Assembly: GCF_024623785.1 (NCBI RefSeq)
Contig: NZ_JANKBZ010000004.1
Location: 186,001 to 250,000 of the forward strand
DNA: 64,000 bases
From: Archangium lipolyticum
GTDB lineage: Bacteria; Myxococcota; Myxococcia; Myxococcales; Myxococcaceae
Direction of reading: 5' to 3'
The number at the start of each line of letters is the position of its first letter. The first letter of the stretch is position 1. The translations under genes and the position numbers were made by a program. Positions 1-7,978 of the stretch are shown here, piece by piece. The notes under the pieces were generated by a model. The model did no database searches. It saw only the letters and a list, made by a program, of their open reading frames with translations, and was not told the origin of the DNA.

Positions 1-588
1 GTGGGCGAACGGCCACGCCCCCCTCCGCCCCGGGTGGACTTCGCCCACCAGGTGCTCTGGCTCATCGAGGAGGATGGCCGGCCTCTCCAGCTCGAACCCC
101 TCTGGCCCTGGACGCTCGTGAACGGCCTGGCACGGGGACAGCGCTCCGCCGGAGAGGACCTCGCCTGGCTGACGGCACGGCGGTGGTTGGCGTCCCAACC
201 CAGGCGCGAGGGCGAGCGGCACCTGCACCGGAGCTTCCAGGCGCTCGCGCTCACCGTCTGGATTTCACGCCACTGGACCGCCGAGGAGCTGCTGACCGCC
301 TACGCCGAAGGCGCCTCGTTCGGACGAGACAGCATCGGTCTCGATGCCGCCGCGCGAAGGTACTTCGGCCGGGAGCCTGAGCGGCTCGCGCTCCACGAGG
401 TCGCCCTGCTCGCGGGGCTGCCCCAGTCGCCAGGCCGATATGACCCGCTCCGCCGGCCCGAGGCCGCGCTCCGACGAAGGGACTTCGTGCTCGCGCGCCT
501 TCGGTCCACGGGGCTCATCTCCGAGGCCCAGCGCGAGGAGGCGAGCCAACAGCCACTGCCGCTCCCGGCCACGGGGCCCACCCATTGA
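1..588 (+). CDS. Peptidoglycan glycosyltransferase-type protein (GT51), 5' end cut by the window
   Basis: The visible 195 residues match the second half of a GT51 transglycosylase domain as found in class A penicillin-binding proteins and monofunctional transglycosylases. Signs are the block RHWTAEELLTAYAE, the following region on AARRYFGREPERLALHEVALLAGLPQ (given here only as key parts: YFG, LALHEVALLAGLPQSP), and the terminal RRRDFVLARL helix. These domains polymerise lipid II into glycan strands outside the inner membrane. The N-terminal half with the catalytic Glu (EDxxFxxHxG) is not in the window, so the GTG at base 1 is probably internal. No transpeptidase domain follows, which points to a monofunctional enzyme. 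Activity cannot be judged without the missing half. Confidence 0.6.
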   Translation: MGERPRPPPPRVDFAHQVLWLIEEDGRPLQLEPLWPWTLVNGLARGQRSAGEDLAWLTARRWLASQPRREGERHLHRSFQALALTVWISRHWTAEELLTAYAEGASFGRDSIGLDAAARRYFGREPERLALHEVALLAGLPQSPGRYDPLRRPEAALRRRDFVLARLRSTGLISEAQREEASQQPLPLPATGPTH

Positions 589-643
589 CATCCTCTCTTC
601 CGCGCGACGTCGGACTGGGCGGTGACCCGGCGCCCCACCCGCC

Positions 644-1330
644 TCAATCGGCGTTGATGCGAAGGTTCTGGGGGTCCAGCAATGTGATGACCCCCCCTTC
701 GTAGGACAGCAGCCCCTCGCGCACGTAGAAGCGCAACCACCGGTTGGTGCTCTCACGGGTGAGTCCGCACAGGTTGGCGAGCTCGCCCTGGGTGAGGCGG
801 GAAGCGATGGCCACCCCCTCCCCCTCCGTGCCCGACTGTCCCTGGGACTGGGCCAGATCCAACAAGACGCGCGCCAGCCGGGCCCGTGCGTCCAGGAAGT
901 TGGCGTCGTGCACCACCCGGGTGACCCGCCGCACCATCCGGCTCAGCTCGGCGAGCAGGGCCGGCACCACCTGGGGCCGCTCCTCCAGGAAGCGCTGGAA
1001 CTCCTCCCGGCGCAGGCTCAACAGCGAGGTCTCCTCGCGAGCCACCGCGTCCGTCGAGCGCGGCTCGCTGTCCAACAATGCCAGCTCTCCAAAGGAGTCC
1101 CCCCGCCGCAGGAGCGCCAGGGTGACCTCCTTGCCATCGGCGGAGCTGAGGCGGATGGTCACCTCGCCCTTGCGGATGATGAAGAGGTCCGTTCCCACGT
1201 CGCCCTGGTGGAAGACGATCTCCCCCCGGTCGTAGTTCCGCGGTTGAAGACGTGAGGAGAGTCGCTCCAGGTCATCGGACCCGAGAGACGCAAAGAGGGG
1301 TACCCGAGAGAGGAGCTCCGAATAGGACAT
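644..1330 (-). CDS. Crp/Fnr-family transcriptional regulator
   Basis: A 228-residue protein with an N-terminal cyclic-nucleotide-binding fold (about residues 10-125) and a C-terminal winged helix. The phosphate-binding cassette reads FGELALLDSEPRSTDAVA; the Arg at the position that contacts the cAMP phosphate is present, but effector identity cannot be read from sequence. The helix-turn-helix is LTQGELANLCGLTRESTNRW, close to the Crp recognition helix. There are no Cys clusters for an Fnr iron-sulfur centre. It is transcribed away from the TPR/double-cNMP protein at 1597, and the 266-base gap holds two inverted repeats that could be its own operators (inference). The start has only a weak GAAAG upstream. 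Confidence 0.88.
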   Translation of the reverse strand: MSYSELLSRVPLFASLGSDDLERLSSRLQPRNYDRGEIVFHQGDVGTDLFIIRKGEVTIRLSSADGKEVTLALLRRGDSFGELALLDSEPRSTDAVAREETSLLSLRREEFQRFLEERPQVVPALLAELSRMVRRVTRVVHDANFLDARARLARVLLDLAQSQGQSGTEGEGVAIASRLTQGELANLCGLTRESTNRWLRFYVREGLLSYEGGVITLLDPQNLRINAD

Positions 1331-1363
1331 GGCTCGCGGCTTTCATGGTGGGAAACATCCCCA

Positions 1364-1391
1364 CCGTTGCTCATTCTGCCCGGAGCAACGG
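1364..1391. promoter_or_regulatory. Inverted repeat upstream of the Crp-type regulator, candidate operator
   Basis: Arms CCGTTGCTC (1364-1372) and GAGCAACGG (1383-1391) are perfect complements around a 10-base spacer, so the half-sites lie about 19 bp apart, two helical turns. The repeat is 34 bases from the start of the regulator at 1330 on the side facing the divergent gene. That geometry suits a dimeric winged-helix protein. It could also be an RNA hairpin in the leader. It does not match the E. coli Crp or Fnr consensus. Confidence 0.35.
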
Positions 1392-1484
1392 CTCCCCACC
1401 AGGGAGGAGCCGCCCGCTCGTCGTGGCAACAACGATAGGACAGACATCACCACACGGAAACCCCCGGGCCTCCGAGCAGTCGAG

Positions 1485-1506
1485 CATGCCCGTGAGGGCG
1501 GGCATG
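1485..1506. promoter_or_regulatory. Second inverted repeat in the Crp / TPR-cNMP divergent gap
   Basis: Arms CATGCCC (1485-1491) and GGGCATG (1500-1506) flank an 8-base spacer, 91 bases before the start at 1597. It differs in sequence from the repeat at 1364-1391, so if both are protein sites they probably serve different regulators. A 7-bp palindrome in GC-rich DNA can arise by chance. Confidence 0.2.
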
Positions 1507-1596
1507 TGACCCACTCCACACCGGACGTGTCAGACGCATCACAGCCTCGGGAGAAGCGTCATGCGAAAACCGGAATGAAAGCGGACGGAGAGACAC

Positions 1597-2838
1597 ATGC
1601 CCCCTCCGGAAGGTCCGCGCGAAAGGGATGCCATGCTCGAGACGCTTCGTGAACACAAGGACAGGGCCGCTCAATTCTTCGCCAGTGGAAAGCTCGAGGA
1701 GGCACTCGCCGAGTACCAGGTCGTGGTGGAGGCGACTCCGGGAGAGCTGAGCGGCCGTCAGAAGGTGGCCGAGCTGCTCCAACGGCTGGGACGCAAGCAG
1801 GAAGCCATCGCGACGTACGAGGAGGTGGCCACCGCCTGGGCCCGGCAGGGCTGGCTGCTGCGCGCCATCGCGATGTGCAAGGTCATCCTCCAGCTCGAGC
1901 CGGGCCACGGCCGCACGCAGCGGATGCTCGCGGACCTCTACGCGCGGCGCATGGCGCCCCCACCGCGGCTGACGCCCACGCCGAAGCCGGCGGCGCCCCG
2001 GGCCCTGCCCCGCATCCCGCTCTTCTCGCAGCTGAACCAGGAGGCGTTCGTGGCGGTGCTGGAGGAGCTGGCGCTGAAGGTCTTCGCGCCGGGGGACACC
2101 ATCGTCACGGAGGGCGAGCCAGGCAACTCCCTGTTCGCCATCGTGGAAGGGCGCGCGGACGTGGTGCGGCAGCTGGAGGGAGGCAAGCGGCGGAAGGTGG
2201 CCTCGCTGGGCGAGGGCGACTTCTTCGGGGAGATGGCCCTGCTCTCCGCGGGCCCGAGGCTGGCCAGCGTGGTGGCCGCCGAGCGGACCGTGGCGCTGGA
2301 GCTGACGCGGGAGCAGGTGGAGCGGCTCGTGCGGCACCACCCCTCGGTGGGCCAGGTGCTGCACACCTTCCACGAGGAGCGCCTGCTGGCCAACGTGCTG
2401 CGCTGCAATCCGATCCTCTCCGTCCTCTCGCCCCAGCAGCGCGAGGCCCTGGCCCCTTCCTTCCAGCTCCACTCCGTGGCGGCCGGCCAGAAGCTGCTCG
2501 AGCAGGGACAGCCAGGGACGGCCCTGTACCTCATCCTCCGGGGCCAGTGCCGGGTGACGCACCAGCATCCCGATGGGCACGAGAGCCAGTACCCCGTGCT
2601 GCGCGAGGGGGACGTGTTCGGCGAGCTGTCCGTGCTGCTCGGCCTGCCCGCCACCGCCACCGTGTCCGCGGACTCCGCCTGCACACTGCTGCGGCTGGAC
2701 CGGGAGGCCGTCGAGCGTCACGTCCTCGTTCGGGCCGGGGTGCGCGAGGCGCTCTCGCAGCTGAGCTCCGAGCGCCTCCAGCGCACCGCCCGGCTGCTCT
2801 CCGGCCACGAGGTGCTCGAGGGCGACCAGCGCGTCTGA
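1597..2838 (+). CDS. TPR protein with two cyclic-nucleotide-binding domains
   Basis: 413 residues. The first ~110 form TPR-like helical repeats (for example LEEALAEYQVVVEATPGELS and the following QEAIATYEEVATAWARQGWL). They are joined by a Pro/Ala linker (about 112-130) to two consecutive cNMP-binding folds, roughly 135-255 and 265-395. Their cassettes read FFGEMALLSAGPRLASV and FGELSVLLGLPATATV. No DNA-binding, kinase or cyclase domain follows, so it is probably a cytoplasmic adaptor that changes protein contacts on binding a cyclic nucleotide. The second cassette has no Arg at the usual cAMP-phosphate position, so it may be structural only. Start: ATG at 1597 has GGAGAGACAC before it; ATG at 1633 is an alternative. 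It is divergent from a Crp-family regulator. Confidence 0.8.
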   Translation: MPPPEGPRERDAMLETLREHKDRAAQFFASGKLEEALAEYQVVVEATPGELSGRQKVAELLQRLGRKQEAIATYEEVATAWARQGWLLRAIAMCKVILQLEPGHGRTQRMLADLYARRMAPPPRLTPTPKPAAPRALPRIPLFSQLNQEAFVAVLEELALKVFAPGDTIVTEGEPGNSLFAIVEGRADVVRQLEGGKRRKVASLGEGDFFGEMALLSAGPRLASVVAAERTVALELTREQVERLVRHHPSVGQVLHTFHEERLLANVLRCNPILSVLSPQQREALAPSFQLHSVAAGQKLLEQGQPGTALYLILRGQCRVTHQHPDGHESQYPVLREGDVFGELSVLLGLPATATVSADSACTLLRLDREAVERHVLVRAGVREALSQLSSERLQRTARLLSGHEVLEGDQRV

Positions 2839-2856
2839 GTGGGCCCGGAGCGGGTC

Positions 2857-4719
2857 TCAGTCCCGGTAGCCGCGCGCCTGCAGGTTGAAGAGGTGCGCGT
2901 ACCGCCCGTTGCGCGCCATCAGCTCCGCGTGACTGCCCAGCTCCTCCACCGTGCCGTTGTGCAGCACGGCGATGCGGTCCGCCATGCGCACCGTGGAGAA
3001 CCGGTGGGAGATGACCAGGGCGATGCGGTCCGCCGCCAGCTCCTGGAAGCGCTCGAAGAGCGCGTGCTCCGACTCCGCGTCGATGCTCGCCGTCGGCTCG
3101 TCCAGGATGAGCACCTCCGCGTCCTCGCGCATGAAGGCCCGCGCCACCCCGAGCTTCTGCCACTGTCCGCCGCTCAGCTCGTGCCCCTTCTCGAACCAGC
3201 CGCCTAGCATCGTGTCGTACTGGCCCGGCAGCGTGGAGATGACGGCGCTCGCCCCGCCCTGCTCCGCCGCGCGGACGATGCGGTCGCGGTCCTCCAGCGC
3301 CGGCACGTGCCCCAGTCCGATGTTCTCCGCCACGCTGAACTGGTAGCGCACGAAGTCCTGGAACACCGCCCCGAAGCGCGAGCGCAGATCCTCCGGGTCC
3401 ATGTCCTTCAGGTTCACCCCGCCGTAGAAGATGTCTCCCTCCGTCGGCTCGTACAGGCGCAGCAGCAGCTTCACCAGCGTGCTCTTTCCCGCCCCGTTCT
3501 CACCCACCAGCGCCAGCTTCTCCCCCGGCTCCAACCGCAACGACACGTTCCTCAACGCCCACGCGTCCTTGCCCGGGTAGCGGAACGACACGTCGCGCAG
3601 CTCGATGGCGTTGCCCCGGCCCCTCGGTGGCTTCAGCGGAGGCAGCACCCGCGATGACTCCTGCCCCGTCGGTATCTCCAGGTACGCGAACAGGTTGCTC
3701 ATGAAGAGCGCCCCCTCGTACATGCTGCCCACGCTCGACAGAATCCCCTGGAACGCCGACTGCCCCTGCCGGAACACGGACAGGTACAGCACCATGTCGC
3801 CCACCGTGATGGCCCCCAGCGCCGCCCGGTTCGCCACGAACGCGTAGCACCCGTAGAACGCGCCCAGCGACACCAGCCCCAACCCCAGGCCCCACCCCAT
3901 CCGCTTCATCGCCAGCGCCCGGTCCTCCTGGAAGAACTTCTGGAAGAGCGTCCGGTACCGCCCCAGCACCAGCTGGCCCAGCCCGAACACCTTCACCTCC
4001 TTCACGTGGTTGTCCCGCGTGAGGATCCACTCCAGGTAGTTCAGCTTCCGCCCCTCGGGCGCGCGCCACGAGTGCAACCGGAATCCCTCCGCCGCCAGCC
4101 GCGCCTCCGCGATGAACGCCGGGATGCTCGCCGCCACCAGCACCACCACGCTCCACGGTGACAGCGACACCAACAGCACCGCGTACGTCGACAGCGTCAC
4201 CGCGTTGCGCACGATGGAGAACGCATCCATCACCAGCCCCAGCGGCCGGCTGTTCGCCTCGCGCCGCGCGTTCTGCATCTTGTCGTAGGTGTCCGAGTCC
4301 TCGAAGTGCCGCAGCTCCAGCTCCAGCGCCTTCTTCAGGATGCGCTCGTTGAGCAGGTTGCCCAGGTTGGCCCGCAGCAGCTCGCGCACCAGCGACAGCG
4401 CCCGGTCCAACGTCACCGAGCCCACCATCAACCCGAACTCGAGCAGCACCAGGTGCAGCACCCGCTCCCGCGCCGCCTCGCCCCCGCCCGCGGCCGCCGC
4501 CACCACCCCGTCCACGATGAGCTTGCCCACCCAGGCGATCGCCGCCGGCAGCACCGCCGCCACCAGCGTCAGCACCGCCAGCCCCACCGCGCCCCGGGGA
4601 CTCGACGCCCAGAACAGACGGAAGGTGCCCGGCAGCTGCCGGAAGAGCGTGCCCGCGTTCTTCAGCCGGGCCTTGAGGGATTCGGGAGGACGCGCCGAGC
4701 GCGAATACGGGGGAGGCAC
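2857..4719 (-). CDS. ABC exporter, fused permease and ATPase
   Basis: 620 residues in the half-transporter layout: a membrane domain (about 35-350) then a nucleotide-binding domain (about 375-615). Walker A is GENGAGKST, the signature LSGGQ, Walker B VLILDEPTA with the catalytic Glu, and the switch region ISHRFSTVR. It should work as a homodimer exporting a lipid, peptide or drug. There is no peptidase C39 domain and no neighbouring substrate gene, so the cargo is unknown. It converges on the TPR-cNMP gene, with only 18 bases between stops. The chosen start is GTG with GAGGG upstream. Confidence 0.88.
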   Translation of the reverse strand: MPPPYSRSARPPESLKARLKNAGTLFRQLPGTFRLFWASSPRGAVGLAVLTLVAAVLPAAIAWVGKLIVDGVVAAAAGGGEAARERVLHLVLLEFGLMVGSVTLDRALSLVRELLRANLGNLLNERILKKALELELRHFEDSDTYDKMQNARREANSRPLGLVMDAFSIVRNAVTLSTYAVLLVSLSPWSVVVLVAASIPAFIAEARLAAEGFRLHSWRAPEGRKLNYLEWILTRDNHVKEVKVFGLGQLVLGRYRTLFQKFFQEDRALAMKRMGWGLGLGLVSLGAFYGCYAFVANRAALGAITVGDMVLYLSVFRQGQSAFQGILSSVGSMYEGALFMSNLFAYLEIPTGQESSRVLPPLKPPRGRGNAIELRDVSFRYPGKDAWALRNVSLRLEPGEKLALVGENGAGKSTLVKLLLRLYEPTEGDIFYGGVNLKDMDPEDLRSRFGAVFQDFVRYQFSVAENIGLGHVPALEDRDRIVRAAEQGGASAVISTLPGQYDTMLGGWFEKGHELSGGQWQKLGVARAFMREDAEVLILDEPTASIDAESEHALFERFQELAADRIALVISHRFSTVRMADRIAVLHNGTVEELGSHAELMARNGRYAHLFNLQARGYRD

Positions 4720-4860
4720 GCCCTCTGTCTAACCCGGCACTCCGACGTACGCCGCATCTCCCGCGCCGGAGGGGCCCCACCGGAGGGGTTCCCCGCTCCG
4801 CATTCCCCTCGGAGGTCACGCCCGCCCGGATGCTCCCCGGGCAACCTCCGGGGCGCACAC

Positions 4861-5370
4861 TCAACTCATGTACACGAGGGCCCCGAGTCCCCGCTCCACG
4901 CCCTTGCGCAGGAACGGCTTGAGCAACTCGAAGTGCTCGAGCACGTACCCCAGCGTGTCGTCATCGGCGGGGTCGCGGTCCCAGATGCTCGGGTAGATGT
5001 CCAACTCCATCATCTTCGCCGGGTCGAAGCGCTGGCGCAGCGCGTCCGAGCTGATCCCATCGAGGGCCCGGGAGATCTCCGCGAGCTGCTCGGGAGTGAA
5101 GGCGCGGGCCGGCCCGTAACCGACATCCTCGTCACCGACCGTCTCGCCGCCCGCGACGATGAAGTTCAGCGGAGGCTTGCCTCCCCAATCCGTGCCCGTG
5201 AGCAGGAAGTGGAGGCCATGCCACGCCTTGTCGATATCGAGCACGTCCTCCGAGTTGTCAGCGTCCTCATCGTCGGCATCCTCGAGGAAATCGAACACCT
5301 GCTCCGGCGAAGCGAGCAGGGATGAAAGTTGTTCGCGCTGGGCCAGACGAAATACGACGATCATGCTCAT
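4861..5370 (-). CDS. DUF1877 / YfbM-like protein
   Basis: 169 residues, cytoplasmic and acidic. It matches the YfbM family in length and pattern: start MSMIVVFRLA, then an acidic Asp/Glu run, DIDKAWHGLHFLLTGT, a central GYGPARAFTPEQLAEI and a C-terminal helical part ending LRKGVERGLGALVYMS. The W-H-x-L-H-F-L-L-T-G core is the clearest hallmark. Family members are small globular proteins without an assigned activity; they recur near polymorphic toxin and immunity loci, but nothing here supports that. The start is ATG with GGAGAATCCCC upstream. It stands alone, downstream of nothing obvious. Confidence 0.8.
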   Translation of the reverse strand: MSMIVVFRLAQREQLSSLLASPEQVFDFLEDADDEDADNSEDVLDIDKAWHGLHFLLTGTDWGGKPPLNFIVAGGETVGDEDVGYGPARAFTPEQLAEISRALDGISSDALRQRFDPAKMMELDIYPSIWDRDPADDDTLGYVLEHFELLKPFLRKGVERGLGALVYMS

Positions 5371-5431
5371 GGGGATTCTCCGTGGCGCGCGACTCTATCC
5401 CGCCTGCCCGCGCTCATCATAGTGAGATGGC

Positions 5432-5596
5432 GTGGTCGGCTCTTCCGGAGCGGGGGAGTACGGAGAGGACATGTACAACTGGCTCGCGGGAAGCCTGCTC
5501 ATCCGCGATGCGCTCGACTGGGGGGCCACCAGCATCCTGGCGGCCGCGCCCGCACTGCATGCTCCGATGAAGACGGCGCTCCGGACCGTGGAGTGA
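5432..5596 (+). pseudogene. Possible remnant of a gene (54 codons)
   Basis: A short open frame in the gap between two minus-strand genes ends at TGA 5594-5596. From the ATG at 5471 it reads MYNWLAGSLLIRDALDWG and continues through an Ala-rich stretch. The composition resembles a real protein C-terminus more than random GC-rich translation, but I do not recognise a family. There is no convincing ribosome-binding site. It may be the tail of a deleted gene, a small protein, or noise. Confidence 0.2.
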
Positions 5597-5621
5597 CCCG
5601 GGCGCCGCCGTCAGTGCCTCA

Positions 5622-6872
5622 TCAACGCTCGGCTTCGGCGTCCGGCACCAGGGCGGTGCCCGCCGTGCCCTTGGCCAGCTCGGCCATGTAGGCCGCGGCC
5701 AGCTTCACGAACTTCACCGAGTTCTGCGCGCTCCCGGCCGACTGCGTGAGCGTGTCGCTCGAGGTGTGGATGTACGGGTTGTCCTGGCCCATGAGCGCCT
5801 CGAAGGGGATGGAGGCCGCGAAGCCCTGGTTGTGCCAGGAGGCGTGATCCGAGCAGCCGTACCCGCAGCGCGTCGAGGTCGAGGTCACCCCCGGCAGGTA
5901 CTTGCCGATGAGGCTGGAGAGGAACGAGTTCTGCGCGGCGTTGGTGTAGTCGGACACCAGCACGATGTCGTAGCTGGAGCCGCGGTAGTTGGTCATGTCC
6001 AGCTGCAGCACGCCCACCACGTTGGTGCCGCTGCTCTTGTGCTGGGCGGCGATGGCGGCCGAGCCCCTGAGGCCCACCTCCTCGGCGGCGTACGCCATGA
6101 ACTTCACCGTGCGGGCCGGCTTGTAGCCCTTGAGCATGGCCACGCGGATGACCTCGGTGAGCGAGGCGATGCCCGAGGCGTCATCGTCCGCGCCCGGCGC
6201 GCTGGCCGTGGAGCTGCTGCCATTGATGGAGTCCAGGTGTCCGCCGAGCACCACCACCTCGTTGGGCAGCGTGGTGCCCTTGATGGTGAGGATGACGGAC
6301 GGCTGCAGCCAGGAAGAGTGGTTGAAGAAGGCCACCGACACGTCGCTGCGCGAGCCGGCCAGCGTCGTCCACTGGGTCTTGAGCCAGGTGGCCGCGTCCG
6401 CGCCCGACTGCACGTTGTAGCGGCGCGACGTCCACCGCGTCGACAGCGTGCTGATGGTGCTGCGGATGCTGGACTCCTGCACACTGCCCAGCAGCGCGTT
6501 CACCGTCGTCGCGTTGTCGATGGTGTAGCTGATGAGGGATTGCACCGGCTTGGGAGAGGTGGAGCTCTCCACCGCCGCCAGCGCATGCTCCTCGGTGTCA
6601 TGGACGATGAATCCCGCGCACCGGTTGAGCTTGTCGTGCATCGCCGAGGCCAGCTTCTCCAGCTGGGACTCGCGCACGCGCATCACCGCCACCCCGCCTT
6701 TCTCGTGCAGCACGGCGGGGGCTACCAGGCCCTGCCCCTGGAACGACTCACGCGCGGGCTCCAACGCGTCCGTTCCAATGGTGACCCACACCTCTTTGTC
6801 CTTCTCACCCGCGAACGCGGGGGTGGTGCACACCAACGACAACGCGACCGCTCCGAACTTCGTCATCCTCAT
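5622..6872 (-). CDS. Secreted M28-family zinc aminopeptidase
   Basis: 416 residues with a signal peptide (about 1-21, ending TPAFA). The catalytic domain resembles the Vibrio proteolyticus leucyl aminopeptidase. The co-catalytic zinc ligands are visible: His212 (GGHLDS), Asp231 (PGADDDASG), Glu265 with general base Glu264 (YAAEEVG), Asp292 (LQLDMTNY) and His369 (YIHTSSDT). Cys336 and Cys340 (CGYGCSDHASW) match the family disulfide. Residues 22-130 form an extra N-terminal propeptide-like region. Predicted role: removal of hydrophobic N-terminal residues from peptides outside the cell, fitting a predator that digests protein. The start is ATG with GAGGAGCAGCGT upstream, and an unusually AT-rich leader precedes it. 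Confidence 0.92.
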   Translation of the reverse strand: MRMTKFGAVALSLVCTTPAFAGEKDKEVWVTIGTDALEPARESFQGQGLVAPAVLHEKGGVAVMRVRESQLEKLASAMHDKLNRCAGFIVHDTEEHALAAVESSTSPKPVQSLISYTIDNATTVNALLGSVQESSIRSTISTLSTRWTSRRYNVQSGADAATWLKTQWTTLAGSRSDVSVAFFNHSSWLQPSVILTIKGTTLPNEVVVLGGHLDSINGSSSTASAPGADDDASGIASLTEVIRVAMLKGYKPARTVKFMAYAAEEVGLRGSAAIAAQHKSSGTNVVGVLQLDMTNYRGSSYDIVLVSDYTNAAQNSFLSSLIGKYLPGVTSTSTRCGYGCSDHASWHNQGFAASIPFEALMGQDNPYIHTSSDTLTQSAGSAQNSVKFVKLAAAYMAELAKGTAGTALVPDAEAER

Positions 6873-6983
6873 ACGCTGCTCCTCGGCGGTTGATGCTTCC
6901 CCTGTTTTGATTTCCGTGAACCAGAACTTCCCGATTCGCCGGAGGCGCCGTTCTAACCGCTTTCCCGGGGATCAGCTAGATGA

Positions 6984-7044
6984 CTCACAAACATGAGAAT
7001 GACTTTTTAATAATGAACTCAAAACATTTTGACGCATTTGTGAG
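6984..7044. promoter_or_regulatory. AT-rich island with 8-bp inverted repeat upstream of the aminopeptidase
   Basis: CTCACAAA (6984-6991) and TTTGTGAG (7037-7044) are perfect inverted copies flanking a strongly AT-rich stretch with runs of T and A (about 7002-7030). In this GC-rich window such a block is exceptional. It lies about 110-170 bases upstream of the aminopeptidase start and just after the end of the aldo/keto reductase gene, so it is the natural place for the aminopeptidase promoter and a regulator site. I could not fix -35 and -10 boxes with confidence. Confidence 0.4.
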
Positions 7045-7060
7045 AATACCGTGCAGCCGT

Positions 7061-7978
7061 TCAGGGAACGGGCCGTCCCGCCGAGGCCTCCCAGATGGAG
7101 AACCACTGCTGGCGTGACAGCGCGAGCGATTCGCCACGCACCAGCTCACGCAGCCGCTCCACCCTGCTCGAGCCCAGGACCGGCACCGGGCGAGAGGGGT
7201 GACGCAGCAGCCAGGCAATGGCGACCGCCCCCAGGTTGTCGTGGCCCTGCTCCGCCGCCACGTCGGACAGGGCTCGCCGGACCCGCTGTTCGCGCTCTCC
7301 GTCGCCCTTGAAGAGGTTGCCGCCTCCGAGCGGAGACCAGGCCATTGGCGCCATGCGCAGCCGCTGCGCCTGCTCCAGTGTGCCGTCGTGCAACGGCTCC
7401 AAGTGCAGCACCGACAGCTCCACCTGGTTCGTCACCAGCGGCCGTGACAGGCGGGATTGCAGCAGGGAGATCTGCTCGGGCGTGTGATTGGAGACGCCCA
7501 CGTACCGGACCTTCCCGGACCGGCACACCTCGTCGAGAGCCGCCGCCGTCTCGTCGGCGTCCATCAGGGGATCCGGCCGGTGGAGCAGCAACAGGTCGAG
7601 GTAGTCGGTCCCGAAGTTCCGCAGGGAATTGTCGACCGAGGCGAGGATGTGCGCGCGGCCGGTGTCGTAATGCTTTACGCGGTGCGCCGGGCGCTGGCCG
7701 CTCTTCAGCATGATGCCGCATTTGGTGATCAGCTCGATGCGGCCACGGTCGCCGCGCCACTCCCGCAGCGCTCCGCCGAAGAGTGATTCAATCTGATAGT
7801 CTCCATAAATATCGGCGTGGTCGAAGCTGGTGAGGCCCAACTCCAGACAGGCGTCGATCCACCGGGCGAGCCCGGTGGGCTCACGTGTCTCCTCGCCCTG
7901 GAAGGCACGCCAGAGACCACAGACGAGACGCGAGAGCTCCAGTCCTTCAGGGTGCAGCTTCTGCCTACCGACGGTCAT
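7061..7978 (-). CDS. Aldo/keto reductase, YdhF-like
   Basis: 305 residues covering a full (beta/alpha)8 aldo/keto reductase of the bacterial YdhF type. Catalytic residues are visible: Asp and Tyr in FDHADIYGDY, Lys in LITKCGIM and His in LLLLHRPDP. The NADP(H)-binding end has VPVLGSSRVERLRELV. It should reduce an aldehyde or ketone with NADPH; the natural substrate is unknown. ATG 7978 is chosen because GGAGACAAAC sits directly before it. The gene overlaps the end of the kinase-fold gene by 14 bases and is the last of four overlapping minus-strand genes. Confidence 0.88.
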   Translation of the reverse strand: MTVGRQKLHPEGLELSRLVCGLWRAFQGEETREPTGLARWIDACLELGLTSFDHADIYGDYQIESLFGGALREWRGDRGRIELITKCGIMLKSGQRPAHRVKHYDTGRAHILASVDNSLRNFGTDYLDLLLLHRPDPLMDADETAAALDEVCRSGKVRYVGVSNHTPEQISLLQSRLSRPLVTNQVELSVLHLEPLHDGTLEQAQRLRMAPMAWSPLGGGNLFKGDGEREQRVRRALSDVAAEQGHDNLGAVAIAWLLRHPSRPVPVLGSSRVERLRELVRGESLALSRQQWFSIWEASAGRPVP

